In this document: positions 13,672 through 21,253 of the stretch, in pieces
Layout of the letters: each line of letters opens with the position of its first letter
Position numbering within the stretch: the first letter of the stretch is position 1
Assembly: GCA_013696065.1 (NCBI GenBank)
Contig: JACCZJ010000339.1
Coordinates: 1-21,858 of the forward strand
DNA length: 21,858 nt
DNA from: Nocardioidaceae bacterium
GTDB lineage: Bacteria; Actinomycetota; Actinomycetes; Propionibacteriales; Nocardioidaceae
Direction of reading: 5' to 3'
Made by a program: the position numbers and the translations under genes
The notes under the pieces: model-generated
The model's input: the letters and a program-made list of their open reading frames with translations, nothing else
What the model was told of the DNA's origin: nothing
Databases searched by the model: none

Positions 13672-14298
13672 GTGGGTCATGACGACGGGGACACTGTCAA
13701 GGCGAATCAGCCATCAACCGACGAGGCGTCGAGCCGCGCCCTCATCGACGAGGCCATGAAAAAGTCCGGCCTGATCTGGGTCTATACGCCGCAGTCTCCG
13801 GGAGGTCGGGCGCTGTGGCACGTCTGGCTTGAAGGGAATGCGTATGTGCTCACCAGAGTCCCCGACGTCACCACCTCAGCCGAACGTGAGGCGTTCGAGC
13901 AGCTCGGAGCAAACACCGAGCAACCCGATCCTGGCCTCGCCGACGGCGCCACCGCTTGGGTCCTCGTGCGCAGCAAGGACGACGTCCACCGGCTGATCAG
14001 CTTCGCGGTCAAGGCCCATGAGGTGAGACCGCACGACCCGGACTGGTCGGCAGCCAGCAGTGCGCTGGCCAAATCCAGGCTCAACCTGCGTGACCCCGAG
14101 GACGCTCCGCGGCGCTGGGCACCGGAGGCGCGCTTCCGGATCTACCGCCTCACTCCCACGGGTGACGTCGGCGAGCGTCCGGGCAGCTACGACTCGACGC
14201 ATCACCGCGCCGCCCCGGTCGCCACTTCGGCGACGACAGCCGGCAAGCCTCCTCGGGTGTTGCACCGCCGCGGCCACCACGGCCGCCCGTTGTCTTGA
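13672..14298 (+). CDS. Actinobacterial protein, possibly FMN-binding split-barrel-like
   Basis: A 208-residue protein. Residues 22-160 form one domain: ALIDEAMKKSGLIWVYTP, ALWHVWLEGNAYVLT, GATAWVLVRSKD, LISFAVKAHEVRPHDPDW and ARFRIYRLTP. The order of strands and the comparison of a charged W..A pattern with Streptomyces proteins suggest a relative of the pyridoxamine-phosphate-oxidase-like split barrel, but this is only my recollection and no FMN motif is decisive. The tail (163-208) is basic, His/Arg-rich and probably disordered. GTG 13672 is favoured because CACGCT is 6 nt upstream (leaderless); ATG 13756 would cut into the domain. It ends 9 bp before the convergent phzF-like gene. Confidence 0.7.
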   Translation: MGHDDGDTVKANQPSTDEASSRALIDEAMKKSGLIWVYTPQSPGGRALWHVWLEGNAYVLTRVPDVTTSAEREAFEQLGANTEQPDPGLADGATAWVLVRSKDDVHRLISFAVKAHEVRPHDPDWSAASSALAKSRLNLRDPEDAPRRWAPEARFRIYRLTPTGDVGERPGSYDSTHHRAAPVATSATTAGKPPRVLHRRGHHGRPLS

Positions 14299-14307
14299 CC
14301 CGGCGGG

Positions 14308-15276
14308 CTAAGACCGTTCTGGCGGGACGGCGATGGTGCCGCTTGCCACCGCGACGACCCGGCCCGCTACGTGGCAGCGAACGCCTACACCACCTTGCGC
14401 TTCGACCGTCCCGAGCAGCAGCGACGGGCGTCCCATGTCGGTCCCCTGCGTGATCCGGTATGACGTCTGACCATCCGGCCTTGCCATCCCCGCCGCCACC
14501 AGGGCGAGCCCGAGCCCGACAGCGGCGGAACCCGTCGCCGGGTCTTCGGGGATGCTCAAGCCGGGCACGAAGACCCTGGCGTTGACGTTGAGGTCGGCCA
14601 GCGCATCACCGGCGCGAGGCGCCGCAGCCGCCTCGGCGTCCGAGACGGCATACACGCAGACACCCTCGAGCGGATCGACGAGCGAGTCCTGGCCGAGGTC
14701 CATCTCAGGCATTCGCCGCGACGAGGGTCGGGCTCGCGCCACGGCGTCTGGGGTGACCCTCAGGTACGCCCAGGTGAGTCCGCAACCCGCCAGATAGGTA
14801 GAGCCCACGATGTCGCCTCGGCCGGCGCCGACAGCTGAGGCCACCTCGTCGCGTTGACCCTCCTGCAGTTCGCGGGCAGCGTCTCGAGGTGTGGCGGTGA
14901 GCGACACCAAGCCCTGGGGATCTGCCGGGACGTCCACGCCGATCAAGCCCGCTCCGCAGGACTGCACGCGTGCGCCAACCCCGATCAGGCCACGCTGACG
15001 GAGCGCCCACGCCGTGCCCAGGGTGGGATGGCCGGCGAAGGGCAGCTCTCCAGCCGGAGTGAAGATCCGCACCCCGTAATCAACGCCCTTGGCTCGATCG
15101 GCGTCGGTCAACGGCTGGGGAAAGGTCGTCTCCGAGAGGTTGAACTCCATGGCCAAGGCGAGCAGTTGGCTATCGGAGAAGCTCTGCGTGCCGTAGACCA
15201 CCGCCAACGGGTTCCCGGCGAAGGCGCGGTCGGTGAAGACGTCGACCACCTCATAAGTCAGCTGTTCAGCGGGCAT
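14308..15276 (-). CDS. PhzF family isomerase/epimerase
   Basis: A 322-residue member of the diaminopimelate-epimerase-like PhzF family. The family's catalytic glutamate is Glu49 (NLSETTF). The conserved GHPTLG loop is at 82-87 (GELPFAGHPT) and EDPATGSAA is at 244-252 (Asp245, Ser250), matching the active-site set of PhzF. No phenazine genes are nearby, so the real substrate is unknown and the name denotes the fold only. The start at 15276 is supported by TAGGCT exactly 7 nt upstream and by the residue pattern (LTYEVVDVFTDRAFAGNPLAV). It is divergent from the MgtE-N/CBS gene. Confidence 0.93.
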   Translation of the reverse strand: MPAEQLTYEVVDVFTDRAFAGNPLAVVYGTQSFSDSQLLALAMEFNLSETTFPQPLTDADRAKGVDYGVRIFTPAGELPFAGHPTLGTAWALRQRGLIGVGARVQSCGAGLIGVDVPADPQGLVSLTATPRDAARELQEGQRDEVASAVGAGRGDIVGSTYLAGCGLTWAYLRVTPDAVARARPSSRRMPEMDLGQDSLVDPLEGVCVYAVSDAEAAAAPRAGDALADLNVNARVFVPGLSIPEDPATGSAAVGLGLALVAAGMARPDGQTSYRITQGTDMGRPSLLLGTVEAQGGVGVRCHVAGRVVAVASGTIAVPPERS

Positions 15277-15283
15277 GGTCAGC

Positions 15284-15289
15284 AGCCTA
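15284..15289 (-). promoter_or_regulatory. Candidate leaderless -10 element for the PhzF gene
   Basis: The minus strand reads TAGGCT, 7 nt before ATG 15276, with no ribosome site in between. It lies back to back with the plus-strand element at 15309-15314 in a 44-bp divergent promoter. Confidence 0.45.
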
Positions 15290-15308
15290 GTTGCGAGCGG
15301 TCACGCGG

Positions 15309-15314
15309 TAATCT
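15309..15314 (+). promoter_or_regulatory. Candidate leaderless -10 element for the MgtE-N/CBS gene
   Basis: TAATCT lies 6 nt before GTG 15321. The intervening bases hold no Shine-Dalgarno sequence, and the next upstream gene starts divergently at 15276. Confidence 0.45.
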
Positions 15315-15320
15315 CTCATC

Positions 15321-16580
15321 GTGAGTGTCGCCCCAACCCGTGTCTTCGTCGCCCGGCTCGCGGGCATGCTGGTCTTCGATCCCAATGGCGATCAGGTCGG
15401 CAAAGTCCGTGACGTCGTGGCGGCCGTGCGCGCGGAAAACAAGCAACCTCGGGTGCTGGGCCTCGTCGTCGAGGTGCTCGGCCGCCGGCGCATCTTCGTG
15501 CCGATGACCCGGGTTACCAGCGTGGATTCCGGCCAGGTGATCACCACTGGTCTGGTCAATATGCGCCGATTCGAACAGCGAAGCGGGGAGACGTTGGTGC
15601 TGGGCGAGCTGCTTGACCGCACCGTGACCCTCAAAGAAACCGGCGCAAGCGGCACCGTCTACGACATCGCCATGGAGCAGGCCCGCACCCGTGACTGGCT
15701 GCTCTCGCGAGTCGCAGTGCAGGCGGGGGCCAAGCGCTTTGGGCGCAAGGGACAGACCCGGGTCGTCGAGTGGTCGGAGGTGAGCGGACTGACTGCCCCC
15801 GAGACCAGCCAGGGGGCCGCGCACCTGCTGGCCGCACTCGACACCCTGCGTCCTGCCGACTTGGCCAACGTCATCCATGACCTGTCGCCCAAACGCAGGC
15901 TCGAGGTCGCGAGCGCCCTCGACGACGAGCGCCTCGCCGACGTGCTCGAAGAGCTTCCCGAAGACGACCAGGTCGAGATCCTCGGCCAGCTCGAGCTTGA
16001 GCGTGCCGCCGACATCTTGGAAGAGATGTCGCCAGACGACGCGGCCGACCTCATCGCGGACCTGTCGCCCGAGACCGCCGAACGGCTGCTGCGCCTCATG
16101 GAACCCGACGAGGCGGAGGACGTACGCCGGCTGCTCACGTATGAGGAGCACACCGCTGGCGGCTTGATGACCACCGACCCGGTGATCCTGCCGCACGATG
16201 CGACCGTTGCCGAGGCGCTGGCCCGGATTCGCAACTCCGAGCTGAGCCCCTCGCTGGCAGCGATGGTCTATGTATGTCGACCACCGCTCGAGACACCGAC
16301 TGGCCGGTTCCTCGGCGTCGGCCACTTCCAGCGGTTGCTCCGCGAGCCGCCCTCCTCCCTGGTCTCGGGTGTCATCGACAACGACATCGAGCCATTGCGC
16401 GCCGAGGCGGCACTCGATGAGGTGACTCGGCTGCTCGCGGCATACAACCTGGTTGCCAGCCCGGTCGTGGACGAAGACGGTCACCTGCTGGGCGTGGTGA
16501 CAGTCGACGACGTGATCGACCACCTCCTGCCGCAGGACTGGCGAGAGCGCCACAACGAGCCGGTGTCCGAACGTGCGTGA
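15321..16580 (+). CDS. Soluble PRC-barrel / MgtE-N / CBS-domain protein
   Basis: A 419-residue protein with the regulatory parts of the MgtE magnesium channel but no membrane segment. Two PRC-barrel-like units occupy about 7-75 and 85-158 (GMLVFDPNGDQVGKV). The MgtE N-terminal superhelix spans about 165-275 with repeated LADVLEELPEDD / AADILEEMSPDDAADL motifs. A CBS pair covers 283-403, from GGLMTTDPVILPHDATV to GHLLGVVTVDDVIDHLLP. In MgtE these acidic domains sense Mg2+; here they may sense Mg2+ or adenine nucleotides and act on a partner, which is inference. It resembles M. tuberculosis Rv1232c. It is followed at 26 nt by the DUF1003 gene in the same direction, the usual actinobacterial arrangement. 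Confidence 0.9.
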   Translation: MSVAPTRVFVARLAGMLVFDPNGDQVGKVRDVVAAVRAENKQPRVLGLVVEVLGRRRIFVPMTRVTSVDSGQVITTGLVNMRRFEQRSGETLVLGELLDRTVTLKETGASGTVYDIAMEQARTRDWLLSRVAVQAGAKRFGRKGQTRVVEWSEVSGLTAPETSQGAAHLLAALDTLRPADLANVIHDLSPKRRLEVASALDDERLADVLEELPEDDQVEILGQLELERAADILEEMSPDDAADLIADLSPETAERLLRLMEPDEAEDVRRLLTYEEHTAGGLMTTDPVILPHDATVAEALARIRNSELSPSLAAMVYVCRPPLETPTGRFLGVGHFQRLLREPPSSLVSGVIDNDIEPLRAEAALDEVTRLLAAYNLVASPVVDEDGHLLGVVTVDDVIDHLLPQDWRERHNEPVSERA

Positions 16581-16606
16581 CCTGGTCGCCTTGAGGCCGG
16601 TGTGCC

Positions 16607-17209
16607 ATGGCCCGTGACGACGTGCGTGACGAGCGCCGTGAGTTGGTGAGCCGTGGCTCGCGGGCAAAGCGGCTCGACGTACCTCGAGACACCCGACGCA
16701 AGCTGCTGCCTCAGCGCAGCTACGACCCCGAGGCCCTGGGCCGATCGTCGGAGCGGATCGCGCGGTTCCTCGGCACCGGCACCTTCCTCGTCGTGATGAC
16801 CGTCATCATCGTGGCGTGGGTGCTGTGGAACATTTTCGGGCTCGAAGGCACCAAATGGGACGTCTATCCCTTCATCTTCTTGACGCTCATGCTGAGCCTC
16901 CAGGCGTCCTACTCGGCGCCGTTGATCCTGCTCGCCGCCAACCGGCAGGAGGCCCGTGACCGGGTCAACCTCGAGCAGGACCGTGAGGCGAATGCGCGGG
17001 CCCACGCCGACATGGAGTTCCTGGCCCGTGAGATGGCGGCGCTGCGGATGGCTATCGGTGAGGTGGCCACGCGTGACTTCGTGCGATCAGAGCTGCGGTC
17101 GCTGCTGGCCGACCTCGACGAACGCGCGGAGGCGGGCGGGCCGAGGCCGAGTGACATTGGTGACCAACCGGCCTTGACCCGCAGGGCGCCACGTAGCCTG
17201 GAGACATGA
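16607..17209 (+). CDS. DUF1003 membrane protein
   Basis: A 200-residue cytoplasmic-membrane protein with two helices at about 57-78 and 87-110. The second contains the family block LTLMLSLQASYSAPLILLAANRQ, followed by RDRVNLEQDREANARAHADMEF. Charged cytoplasmic tails flank the helices (DDVRDERRELV...; a helical segment at 120-175). Function is unknown. It sits between the MgtE-N/CBS gene and mrp, a stable pairing in actinobacteria that suggests ion- or envelope-linked work. ATG 16607 has GAGG upstream. Its stop overlaps the ATG of mrp (ATGA), so the two are translationally coupled. Confidence 0.9.
   Translation: MARDDVRDERRELVSRGSRAKRLDVPRDTRRKLLPQRSYDPEALGRSSERIARFLGTGTFLVVMTVIIVAWVLWNIFGLEGTKWDVYPFIFLTLMLSLQASYSAPLILLAANRQEARDRVNLEQDREANARAHADMEFLAREMAALRMAIGEVATRDFVRSELRSLLADLDERAEAGGPRPSDIGDQPALTRRAPRSLET
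17194..17199 (+). promoter_or_regulatory. Possible internal -10 element before mrp
   Basis: TAGCCT lies 6 nt before the mrp ATG (17206), inside the last codons of the DUF1003 gene. A GGAG sequence directly follows, so mrp may be read both by coupling and from its own short transcript. Confidence 0.25.
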
Positions 17210-18354
17210 CCGTCCCGTTGCTCGAGCCTATTCAGGCTGCCCTGGCCACCGTCAACGACCCCGAGATCAGGCGCCCCATCACCGAGCTCGGCATGGTGAG
17301 CAATATCGACATCGCCTCAGGCGGTGCTGTCAGCGTGACCATCTTGCTGACCGTCTCCGGTTGTCCGATGAAGGAGACCCTGACGCGCGATGTCACGGGT
17401 GCGGTCAGCTCGGTGGCTGGAGTCACCGGCGTGAGCGTGATCCTCGACGTGATGTCGACCGAGCAGCGCCAGCAACTTCAGCAGACCCTGCGCGGTGGTC
17501 AGGCGGCCAAGGAGGTCCCGTTCGCCCGGGCGGACTCGCTGACCAAGGTGTTTGCCATCGCCTCGGGCAAGGGCGGCGTCGGCAAGTCATCGGTGACAGT
17601 GAATCTGGCTCTGGCGATGGCCAGAACCGGTCGCAGGGTCGGCATTCTCGACGCGGACATCTACGGGCACTCCATCCCAGCGATGCTCGGTGTCGCCGAC
17701 GAGCGCCCCACCCAGGTCGAAGACATGATCATGCCGGTTCCCGCGCTGGGGTTGAGCGTGGTCAGCATCGGCATGCTCAAGCCGCGCCGCGACCAGGTGG
17801 TGGCCTGGCGCGGTCCCATGCTCGATCGTGCACTCGTGCAGATGCTGACTGACGTCTATTGGGGCGACCTCGATGTGCTGCTCCTCGACCTGCCTCCCGG
17901 CACTGGCGACATGGCCATGTCAGTGGGTCAGCAACTGCCCAACTCGGAGGTCCTCGTGGTCACGACTCCGCAGGCTGCAGCCGCTGAGGTGGCCGAGCGC
18001 GCCGGCACGATGGCGTCGATGATGCACCAGCGCGTCGTGGGTGTCGTCGAGAACATGAGCTATCTGGTGTGTCCCCACTGCGGACCTGAGCACCAAATCG
18101 ACGTCTTCGGCACGGGTGGCGGCGAGGCCGTGGCGAAGACGTTGACGGCCAGATTCGGCTACGACGTTCCGCTGCTGGGGCACATCCCTCTCGATCTGAG
18201 GCTGCGCGCAGGTGGCGACGCCGGCCGCCCTCTCGTCCTCGACGCCCCGGACACGCCTGCTGCCGAGGCGCTCACCTCCATTGCCGAGGGCTTGGTCTCC
18301 AAGGGTCGTGGGCTCGCCGGCATGCAGCTGGGCCTCGCTCCCGCGGGTCGCTGA
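17206..18354 (+). CDS. mrp: Iron-sulfur cluster carrier ATPase Mrp (ApbC/Nbp35 family)
   Basis: A 382-residue cytosolic P-loop ATPase that binds and transfers 4Fe-4S clusters to target proteins. An N-terminal MIP18 (DUF59) domain covers 5-85 with ITELGMVSNID and the conserved SGCPM (Cys53). The deviant Walker A GKGGVGKS (121-128), ILDADIYGHSIP, LLLDLPPGTGD and the cluster-binding CPHC (Cys289, Cys292) follow. This length and domain order match bacterial Mrp. It is coupled to the DUF1003 gene by ATGA and followed 62 nt later by tatB, as in many actinobacteria. Confidence 0.95.
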   Translation: MTVPLLEPIQAALATVNDPEIRRPITELGMVSNIDIASGGAVSVTILLTVSGCPMKETLTRDVTGAVSSVAGVTGVSVILDVMSTEQRQQLQQTLRGGQAAKEVPFARADSLTKVFAIASGKGGVGKSSVTVNLALAMARTGRRVGILDADIYGHSIPAMLGVADERPTQVEDMIMPVPALGLSVVSIGMLKPRRDQVVAWRGPMLDRALVQMLTDVYWGDLDVLLLDLPPGTGDMAMSVGQQLPNSEVLVVTTPQAAAAEVAERAGTMASMMHQRVVGVVENMSYLVCPHCGPEHQIDVFGTGGGEAVAKTLTARFGYDVPLLGHIPLDLRLRAGGDAGRPLVLDAPDTPAAEALTSIAEGLVSKGRGLAGMQLGLAPAGR

Positions 18355-18416
18355 CGCGGCCCGCTCGGAGTCGGAGTTCGGGCGCTAGACATGCTGGGAT
18401 GTGTCAGGCTTGAACC

Positions 18417-18740
18417 GTGCTCGATGAAATCGGCTGGGGCGAGATCTTGATGCTCCTGGTGGCCGCAGTCTTCATCTTCGGACCGGACCGCCTGCCCGAG
18501 GTCGCCCGCCAGGCCGGCAAGATGCTGCGCACCGTGCGGCAGTTGGCCACCAACGCGCGCTCGCAACTCGCAGACGAGCTCGGACCCGAGTTCAAAGACA
18601 TTGATCTCCGGGATCTCAGCCCCAAGGCGCTGGTGCAAAAACATTTGCTCGACGATCTCGACGATGAGAGCCCCCAGCGAGCAGGTCACCGGCCGCTGGA
18701 CAAAGACGAGCTGGCGCCTTACGACGTCGAGGCCACCTAA
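18417..18740 (+). CDS. tatB: Twin-arginine translocase subunit TatB
   Basis: A 107-residue single-span protein of the Tat pathway, which moves folded proteins across the cytoplasmic membrane. It has a short periplasmic start, a helix at about 6-21 and the hallmark FGPDRLPEVARQAGK hinge and amphipathic helix (21-35), followed by a long acidic cytoplasmic tail (DIDLRDLSPKALVQKHLLDDLDD). The length and the acidic tail favour TatB over TatA. The GTG start at 18417 has CAGGCT 6 nt upstream, possibly a leaderless -10; no ribosome site is evident. tatA and tatC are not in the window. Confidence 0.9.
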   Translation: MLDEIGWGEILMLLVAAVFIFGPDRLPEVARQAGKMLRTVRQLATNARSQLADELGPEFKDIDLRDLSPKALVQKHLLDDLDDESPQRAGHRPLDKDELAPYDVEAT

Positions 18741-18795
18741 CCGAAAGCCGCGGCCCGCCCCCTCGTGCCATTGCAAAAAGTTGGCGCGCGCTCTT

Positions 18796-18820
18796 GCATA
18801 TACCCCCTAGGGGTATATGC
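18796..18820. promoter_or_regulatory. CsoR/RicR-type copper operator palindrome
   Basis: A perfect inverted repeat: GCATATACCCC (18796-18806) and GGGGTATATGC (18810-18820) around CTA. Its core is TACCC-CCTAG-GGGTA, matching the TACCC-N5-GGGTA pattern described for mycobacterial RicR and the C/G-tract operators of CsoR-family repressors. It ends 26 bp before the DUF4396 ATG, where a repressor could block the promoter. CstR and FrmR homologues bind similar sites, so copper is the most likely but not the only ligand. The rest of the 106-bp gap holds a TTGCAA at 18771 and an AAAGGGAGG ribosome site. Confidence 0.7.
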
Positions 18821-18846
18821 TCAGACAATAAGAAAGGGAGGCCATC

Positions 18847-19329
18847 ATGGCTGTGCATGACGTTTTTCATAGGCACCAACACGACGCACCTGCCGTCTCC
18901 TGGCGCACTGCCTCGAGCGCGACCCTGCACTGCTTGACTGGGTGCGCCATCGGTGAGGTCCTCGGCTTGGTCTTGGCCACGTGGTGGGGGTGGCCGGATG
19001 CGCCGAGCATCGCCCTCGCCGTCGCGTTGGCGTTCGTTTTCGGCTATGCGCTGACGATGCGGCCGGTGCTGCGTGCTGGGCTGAGCCTGCGCGATGCTGT
19101 CAAGGTGGCCTTCGCGGCCGATACCTTGTCGATCACGACGATGGAGATCGTCGACAACGCCATCCTTTTGGCTGTGCCTGGGGCCATGGCCGCCGGGCTC
19201 CTGTCTGGTCTGTTCTGGGGCTCCCTGGCTGTCGCCCTGGCGATCGCGTTCGTGGTGACCGTGCCGGTCAACCGCTACCTGATCGCGCGCGGCAAGGGTC
19301 ATGCAGTCGTACACCAGTATCACCACTGA
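18847..19329 (+). CDS. DUF4396 membrane protein
   Basis: A 160-residue membrane protein with about four helices. The family block TLHCLTGCAIGEVLG (27-41) carries Cys29 and Cys33. A second conserved block, FAADTLSITTMEIVDN, precedes two helices and PVNRYLIARGKGHAVVHQYHH. Both ends are His-rich (four His in the first twelve residues; the end reads HAVVHQYHH), which fits metal handling. The start has a strong AAAGGGAGG ribosome site. It lies directly behind the CsoR-type operator and 5 nt before the DUF6153 gene. No biochemical function is known to me; a copper or other soft-metal role is inferred from the operator and neighbours. Confidence 0.87.
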   Translation: MAVHDVFHRHQHDAPAVSWRTASSATLHCLTGCAIGEVLGLVLATWWGWPDAPSIALAVALAFVFGYALTMRPVLRAGLSLRDAVKVAFAADTLSITTMEIVDNAILLAVPGAMAAGLLSGLFWGSLAVALAIAFVVTVPVNRYLIARGKGHAVVHQYHH

Positions 19330-19334
19330 CACCT

Positions 19335-19772
19335 ATGATCGAGGCAATGGACTTCTCGGTTCCGATCCGTTCTCTGTCCCCTGGAAAGCAGTGTCTGCTC
19401 GTCGTTGCAGTCCTGTTTGGGGTGCTCTTTATGCACGGCGTAGCCACGGGCCATGCCGTGCATATGCCGCCGGCGGAATCCATGAGCGGCCACAGCGATG
19501 CCGTCGAAAGACTCGAGCCCGCGGTCGGTCCGGACAGCCTCAGCTCGGACATTGAGCTGGCGGCTCTCCCCGGACACCCATTGGTCGTTGTCTGCATGGC
19601 GGTGGTGGTCGCAGGCCTGACGTTGCCGCTGCTCGGACACTTCCGGGTCAAGAAGCGGGCGAGAAATCTGACCCTTCCAGCGAAGCCTTGGCATCGAAGA
19701 GGCCCCCGGGCCACAACCGCAGCTTGGGTCCTGACGCCGTCCCTCACCCGATTGTGCATTTCCCGAACCTGA
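19335..19772 (+). CDS. DUF6153-like small membrane protein
   Basis: A 145-residue protein with a first helix at 20-36 ending in LFMHGVATGHAVHMPP, an extracytoplasmic His/Met-containing stretch (MHG, GHAVHM, MSGHSD), a second helix at 83-102 and a C-terminal PSLTRLCISRT. The MHG motif after the first helix and the RLC-SRT ending are what I remember of the actinobacterial DUF6153 family, often found beside DUF305 genes. ATG 19335 starts 5 nt after the DUF4396 stop; ATG 19347 is an alternative. The His/Met-rich loop facing outside suggests metal binding, as inference. Confidence 0.75.
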   Translation: MIEAMDFSVPIRSLSPGKQCLLVVAVLFGVLFMHGVATGHAVHMPPAESMSGHSDAVERLEPAVGPDSLSSDIELAALPGHPLVVVCMAVVVAGLTLPLLGHFRVKKRARNLTLPAKPWHRRGPRATTAAWVLTPSLTRLCISRT

Positions 19773-19864
19773 TCGGCCCTGGCCGGCGGAGTCTGCCAGG
19801 CCCTCGATCGCAGGTTTCAGCTACAACATTCGAACATTCTCGCTTCACGACGGAAGGTCTCACT

Positions 19865-20476
19865 ATGCAATCACATGTTCGACGACGCCTCAGTGCTCTC
19901 GTCTTGGTCCCTCTCCTCGCTCTTCTCGTCGCCTGTGCCAGCGACGATTCCACCCCCAGCTCATCGAGCAGCTCCTCGGACGCCGATGCCCACAACGACA
20001 TGGATGTCTCGTTCGCGACAGACATGATCTCTCACCACGCCCAAGCCATCGAGATGGCCGATATGGCGATCAGCATGGGCGCAGACGCCGCGGTAGTCGA
20101 GCTCGCCAACCAGATCAAGGATGCTCAACAGCCAGAGATCGACACGATGAGCGGCTGGCTCGAAGCCTGGGACGAACCGGTCCCTGACACAAGCATGGGC
20201 TCCATGAGCGGCATGGATCACGGCGATATGGGCGGGGGTATGCCGGGCATGATGACGGCCGAAGACATGCAAAGCCTCGATGACGCATCCGGACCCGAGT
20301 TCGACCAGCTATGGCTGGAGATGATGACCGAGCACCACGAAGGCGCTGTCGAGATGGCCAAGACCGAGGTGCAGGACGGCGAGAACACCGACGCCAAGGC
20401 GCTCGCGCAGACGATCATCGACGCCCAGGAAGCCGAGATCTCCACCATGGAAGACCTCCTCGGCGGCAGCAAATAG
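19865..20476 (+). CDS. DUF305 copper-binding-type lipoprotein
   Basis: A 203-residue secreted lipoprotein. The signal peptide ends in the lipobox LVAC (Cys24), followed by a Ser-rich linker. Two DUF305 repeats, each with an HH-x3/4-AxEMA core, lie at 48-70 (ISHHAQAIEMADMAI) and 148-168 (MMTEHHEGAVEMAKTE). Between them is a Met/Gly/Asp/His-rich linker (about 111-130, SMGSMSGMDHGDMGGGM) well suited to Cu(I). The family is ferritin-like by fold, and members occur in copper-resistance loci. ATG 19865 follows GGAAGG. The 92-nt gap before it contains a direct repeat ACATTC (19826, 19834) and could hold its own promoter. It is transcribed toward the SCO-CcdA pair and separated from it by a strong hairpin. 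Confidence 0.9.
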   Translation: MQSHVRRRLSALVLVPLLALLVACASDDSTPSSSSSSSDADAHNDMDVSFATDMISHHAQAIEMADMAISMGADAAVVELANQIKDAQQPEIDTMSGWLEAWDEPVPDTSMGSMSGMDHGDMGGGMPGMMTAEDMQSLDDASGPEFDQLWLEMMTEHHEGAVEMAKTEVQDGENTDAKALAQTIIDAQEAEISTMEDLLGGSK

Positions 20477-20483
20477 CGGCCAG

Positions 20484-20513
20484 GGGCCCGGGTGCCGATG
20501 ATCGCCCGGGCTC
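20484..20513. terminator. GC-rich bidirectional hairpin between DUF305 and SCO genes
   Basis: GGGCCCGGG (20484-20492) pairs with CCCGGGCTC (20505-20513) at 8 of 9 positions around a 12-nt loop. It stands between two convergent stop codons (20476 and 20525). A short AAAA follows at 20521 on the plus strand. Actinobacterial terminators often lack a long U-run. Confidence 0.65.
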
Positions 20514-20524
20514 CGCGCCGAAAA

Positions 20525-21253
20525 TCAGCGCGCGTCCAGCAGCCTGGTGAAATCCTTTGTGTACTGCTGCGGCGTGGTGCCGCCGGTGTAGATCAATGAT
20601 TGGTCGGCGGGTCCGAACACGTAGACGGTGCCGCCGTGCTCCACCTCGTAGTCACCGGTCTGCGCTTTTGCGGTGCCGTGCTCGTGGTGGTGGCTTGCCT
20701 GCCCTGGCTTTGCGTGGCTGACCGGAGCGAGGAGGGAACGCTCGGCCCGACGGCTCCGGTTGTTGCCGCCGATGAGGCCGACGAAGTCCTGGTCGAATCT
20801 GTCGAGCCAGCGTCGCAGCACCTCTGGCGAGTCGCGGTGCGGATCGACGGTGACGACCACGACGACGACCTTGTCTTGGACCGCGGCAGGCAAAGCACGT
20901 CGGGCAGCGGCCAGGTCGGCCATCGTGGTGGGGCAGATGTCTTCGCAGTTCGTGAACCCGAAGAAGAGAGCCGTCACCTCGTCAGGCGGCCGCTCGTCGA
21001 GATCGAACCGGTCCCCCTGAGTGTCACGCAGCGCCACGTCCGGTCGGGGCAGAGGCGGATCGAGCACGGTCCCGTTGAATCCGGTGTCGTTCGCTTCGAA
21101 CAAGGCCGACGGGGATCCCGCTACGGCTGACGGGGCGCCCGCTCGGTCAGGGGCATTCGTGGGAGCGCAACCCACCGAGGCGAGAGTCAGCATCAGCAGG
21201 CCGGTGATTGCCACGCGGTCTGCACGGGTCTGCACGTGATGTGACAGCCTCAC
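20525..21253 (-). CDS. SCO family copper chaperone (SCO1/SenC-type lipoprotein)
   Basis: A 242-residue extracytoplasmic thioredoxin-fold protein that delivers copper to the CuA centre of cytochrome c oxidase or keeps its thiols reduced. After a signal peptide with a probable lipobox (ASVGC, Cys29) come the copper ligands Cys103 and Cys107 (TNCEDICP) and His206 (YEVEHGGTVYVFGP). An insertion at about 175-200 is His-rich (SHAKPGQASHHHEHG), unusual for the family and a likely extra metal site. GTG 21253 overlaps the stop of the CcdA gene as GTGA, so the two are coupled. The long open frame further upstream is an out-of-frame shadow of ccdA. Confidence 0.92.
   Translation of the reverse strand: MRLSHHVQTRADRVAITGLLMLTLASVGCAPTNAPDRAGAPSAVAGSPSALFEANDTGFNGTVLDPPLPRPDVALRDTQGDRFDLDERPPDEVTALFFGFTNCEDICPTTMADLAAARRALPAAVQDKVVVVVVTVDPHRDSPEVLRRWLDRFDQDFVGLIGGNNRSRRAERSLLAPVSHAKPGQASHHHEHGTAKAQTGDYEVEHGGTVYVFGPADQSLIYTGGTTPQQYTKDFTRLLDAR

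Noticed and set aside
14308..15276. PhzF as a sign of a phenazine gene cluster
   Set aside because: No other phenazine or secondary-metabolite gene is in the window; PhzF-fold proteins are widespread with unknown substrates.
15279..16667. A 462-codon minus-strand open frame opposite the MgtE-N/CBS gene
   Set aside because: The plus strand encodes clear PRC, MgtE-N and CBS domains with a leaderless promoter; the antisense product is His/Gln-rich without family features.
18981..19334. Upstream extension of the DUF6153 frame over the DUF4396 gene
   Set aside because: The extension lies out of frame inside DUF4396; the first membrane segment and the MHG motif start only after ATG 19335.
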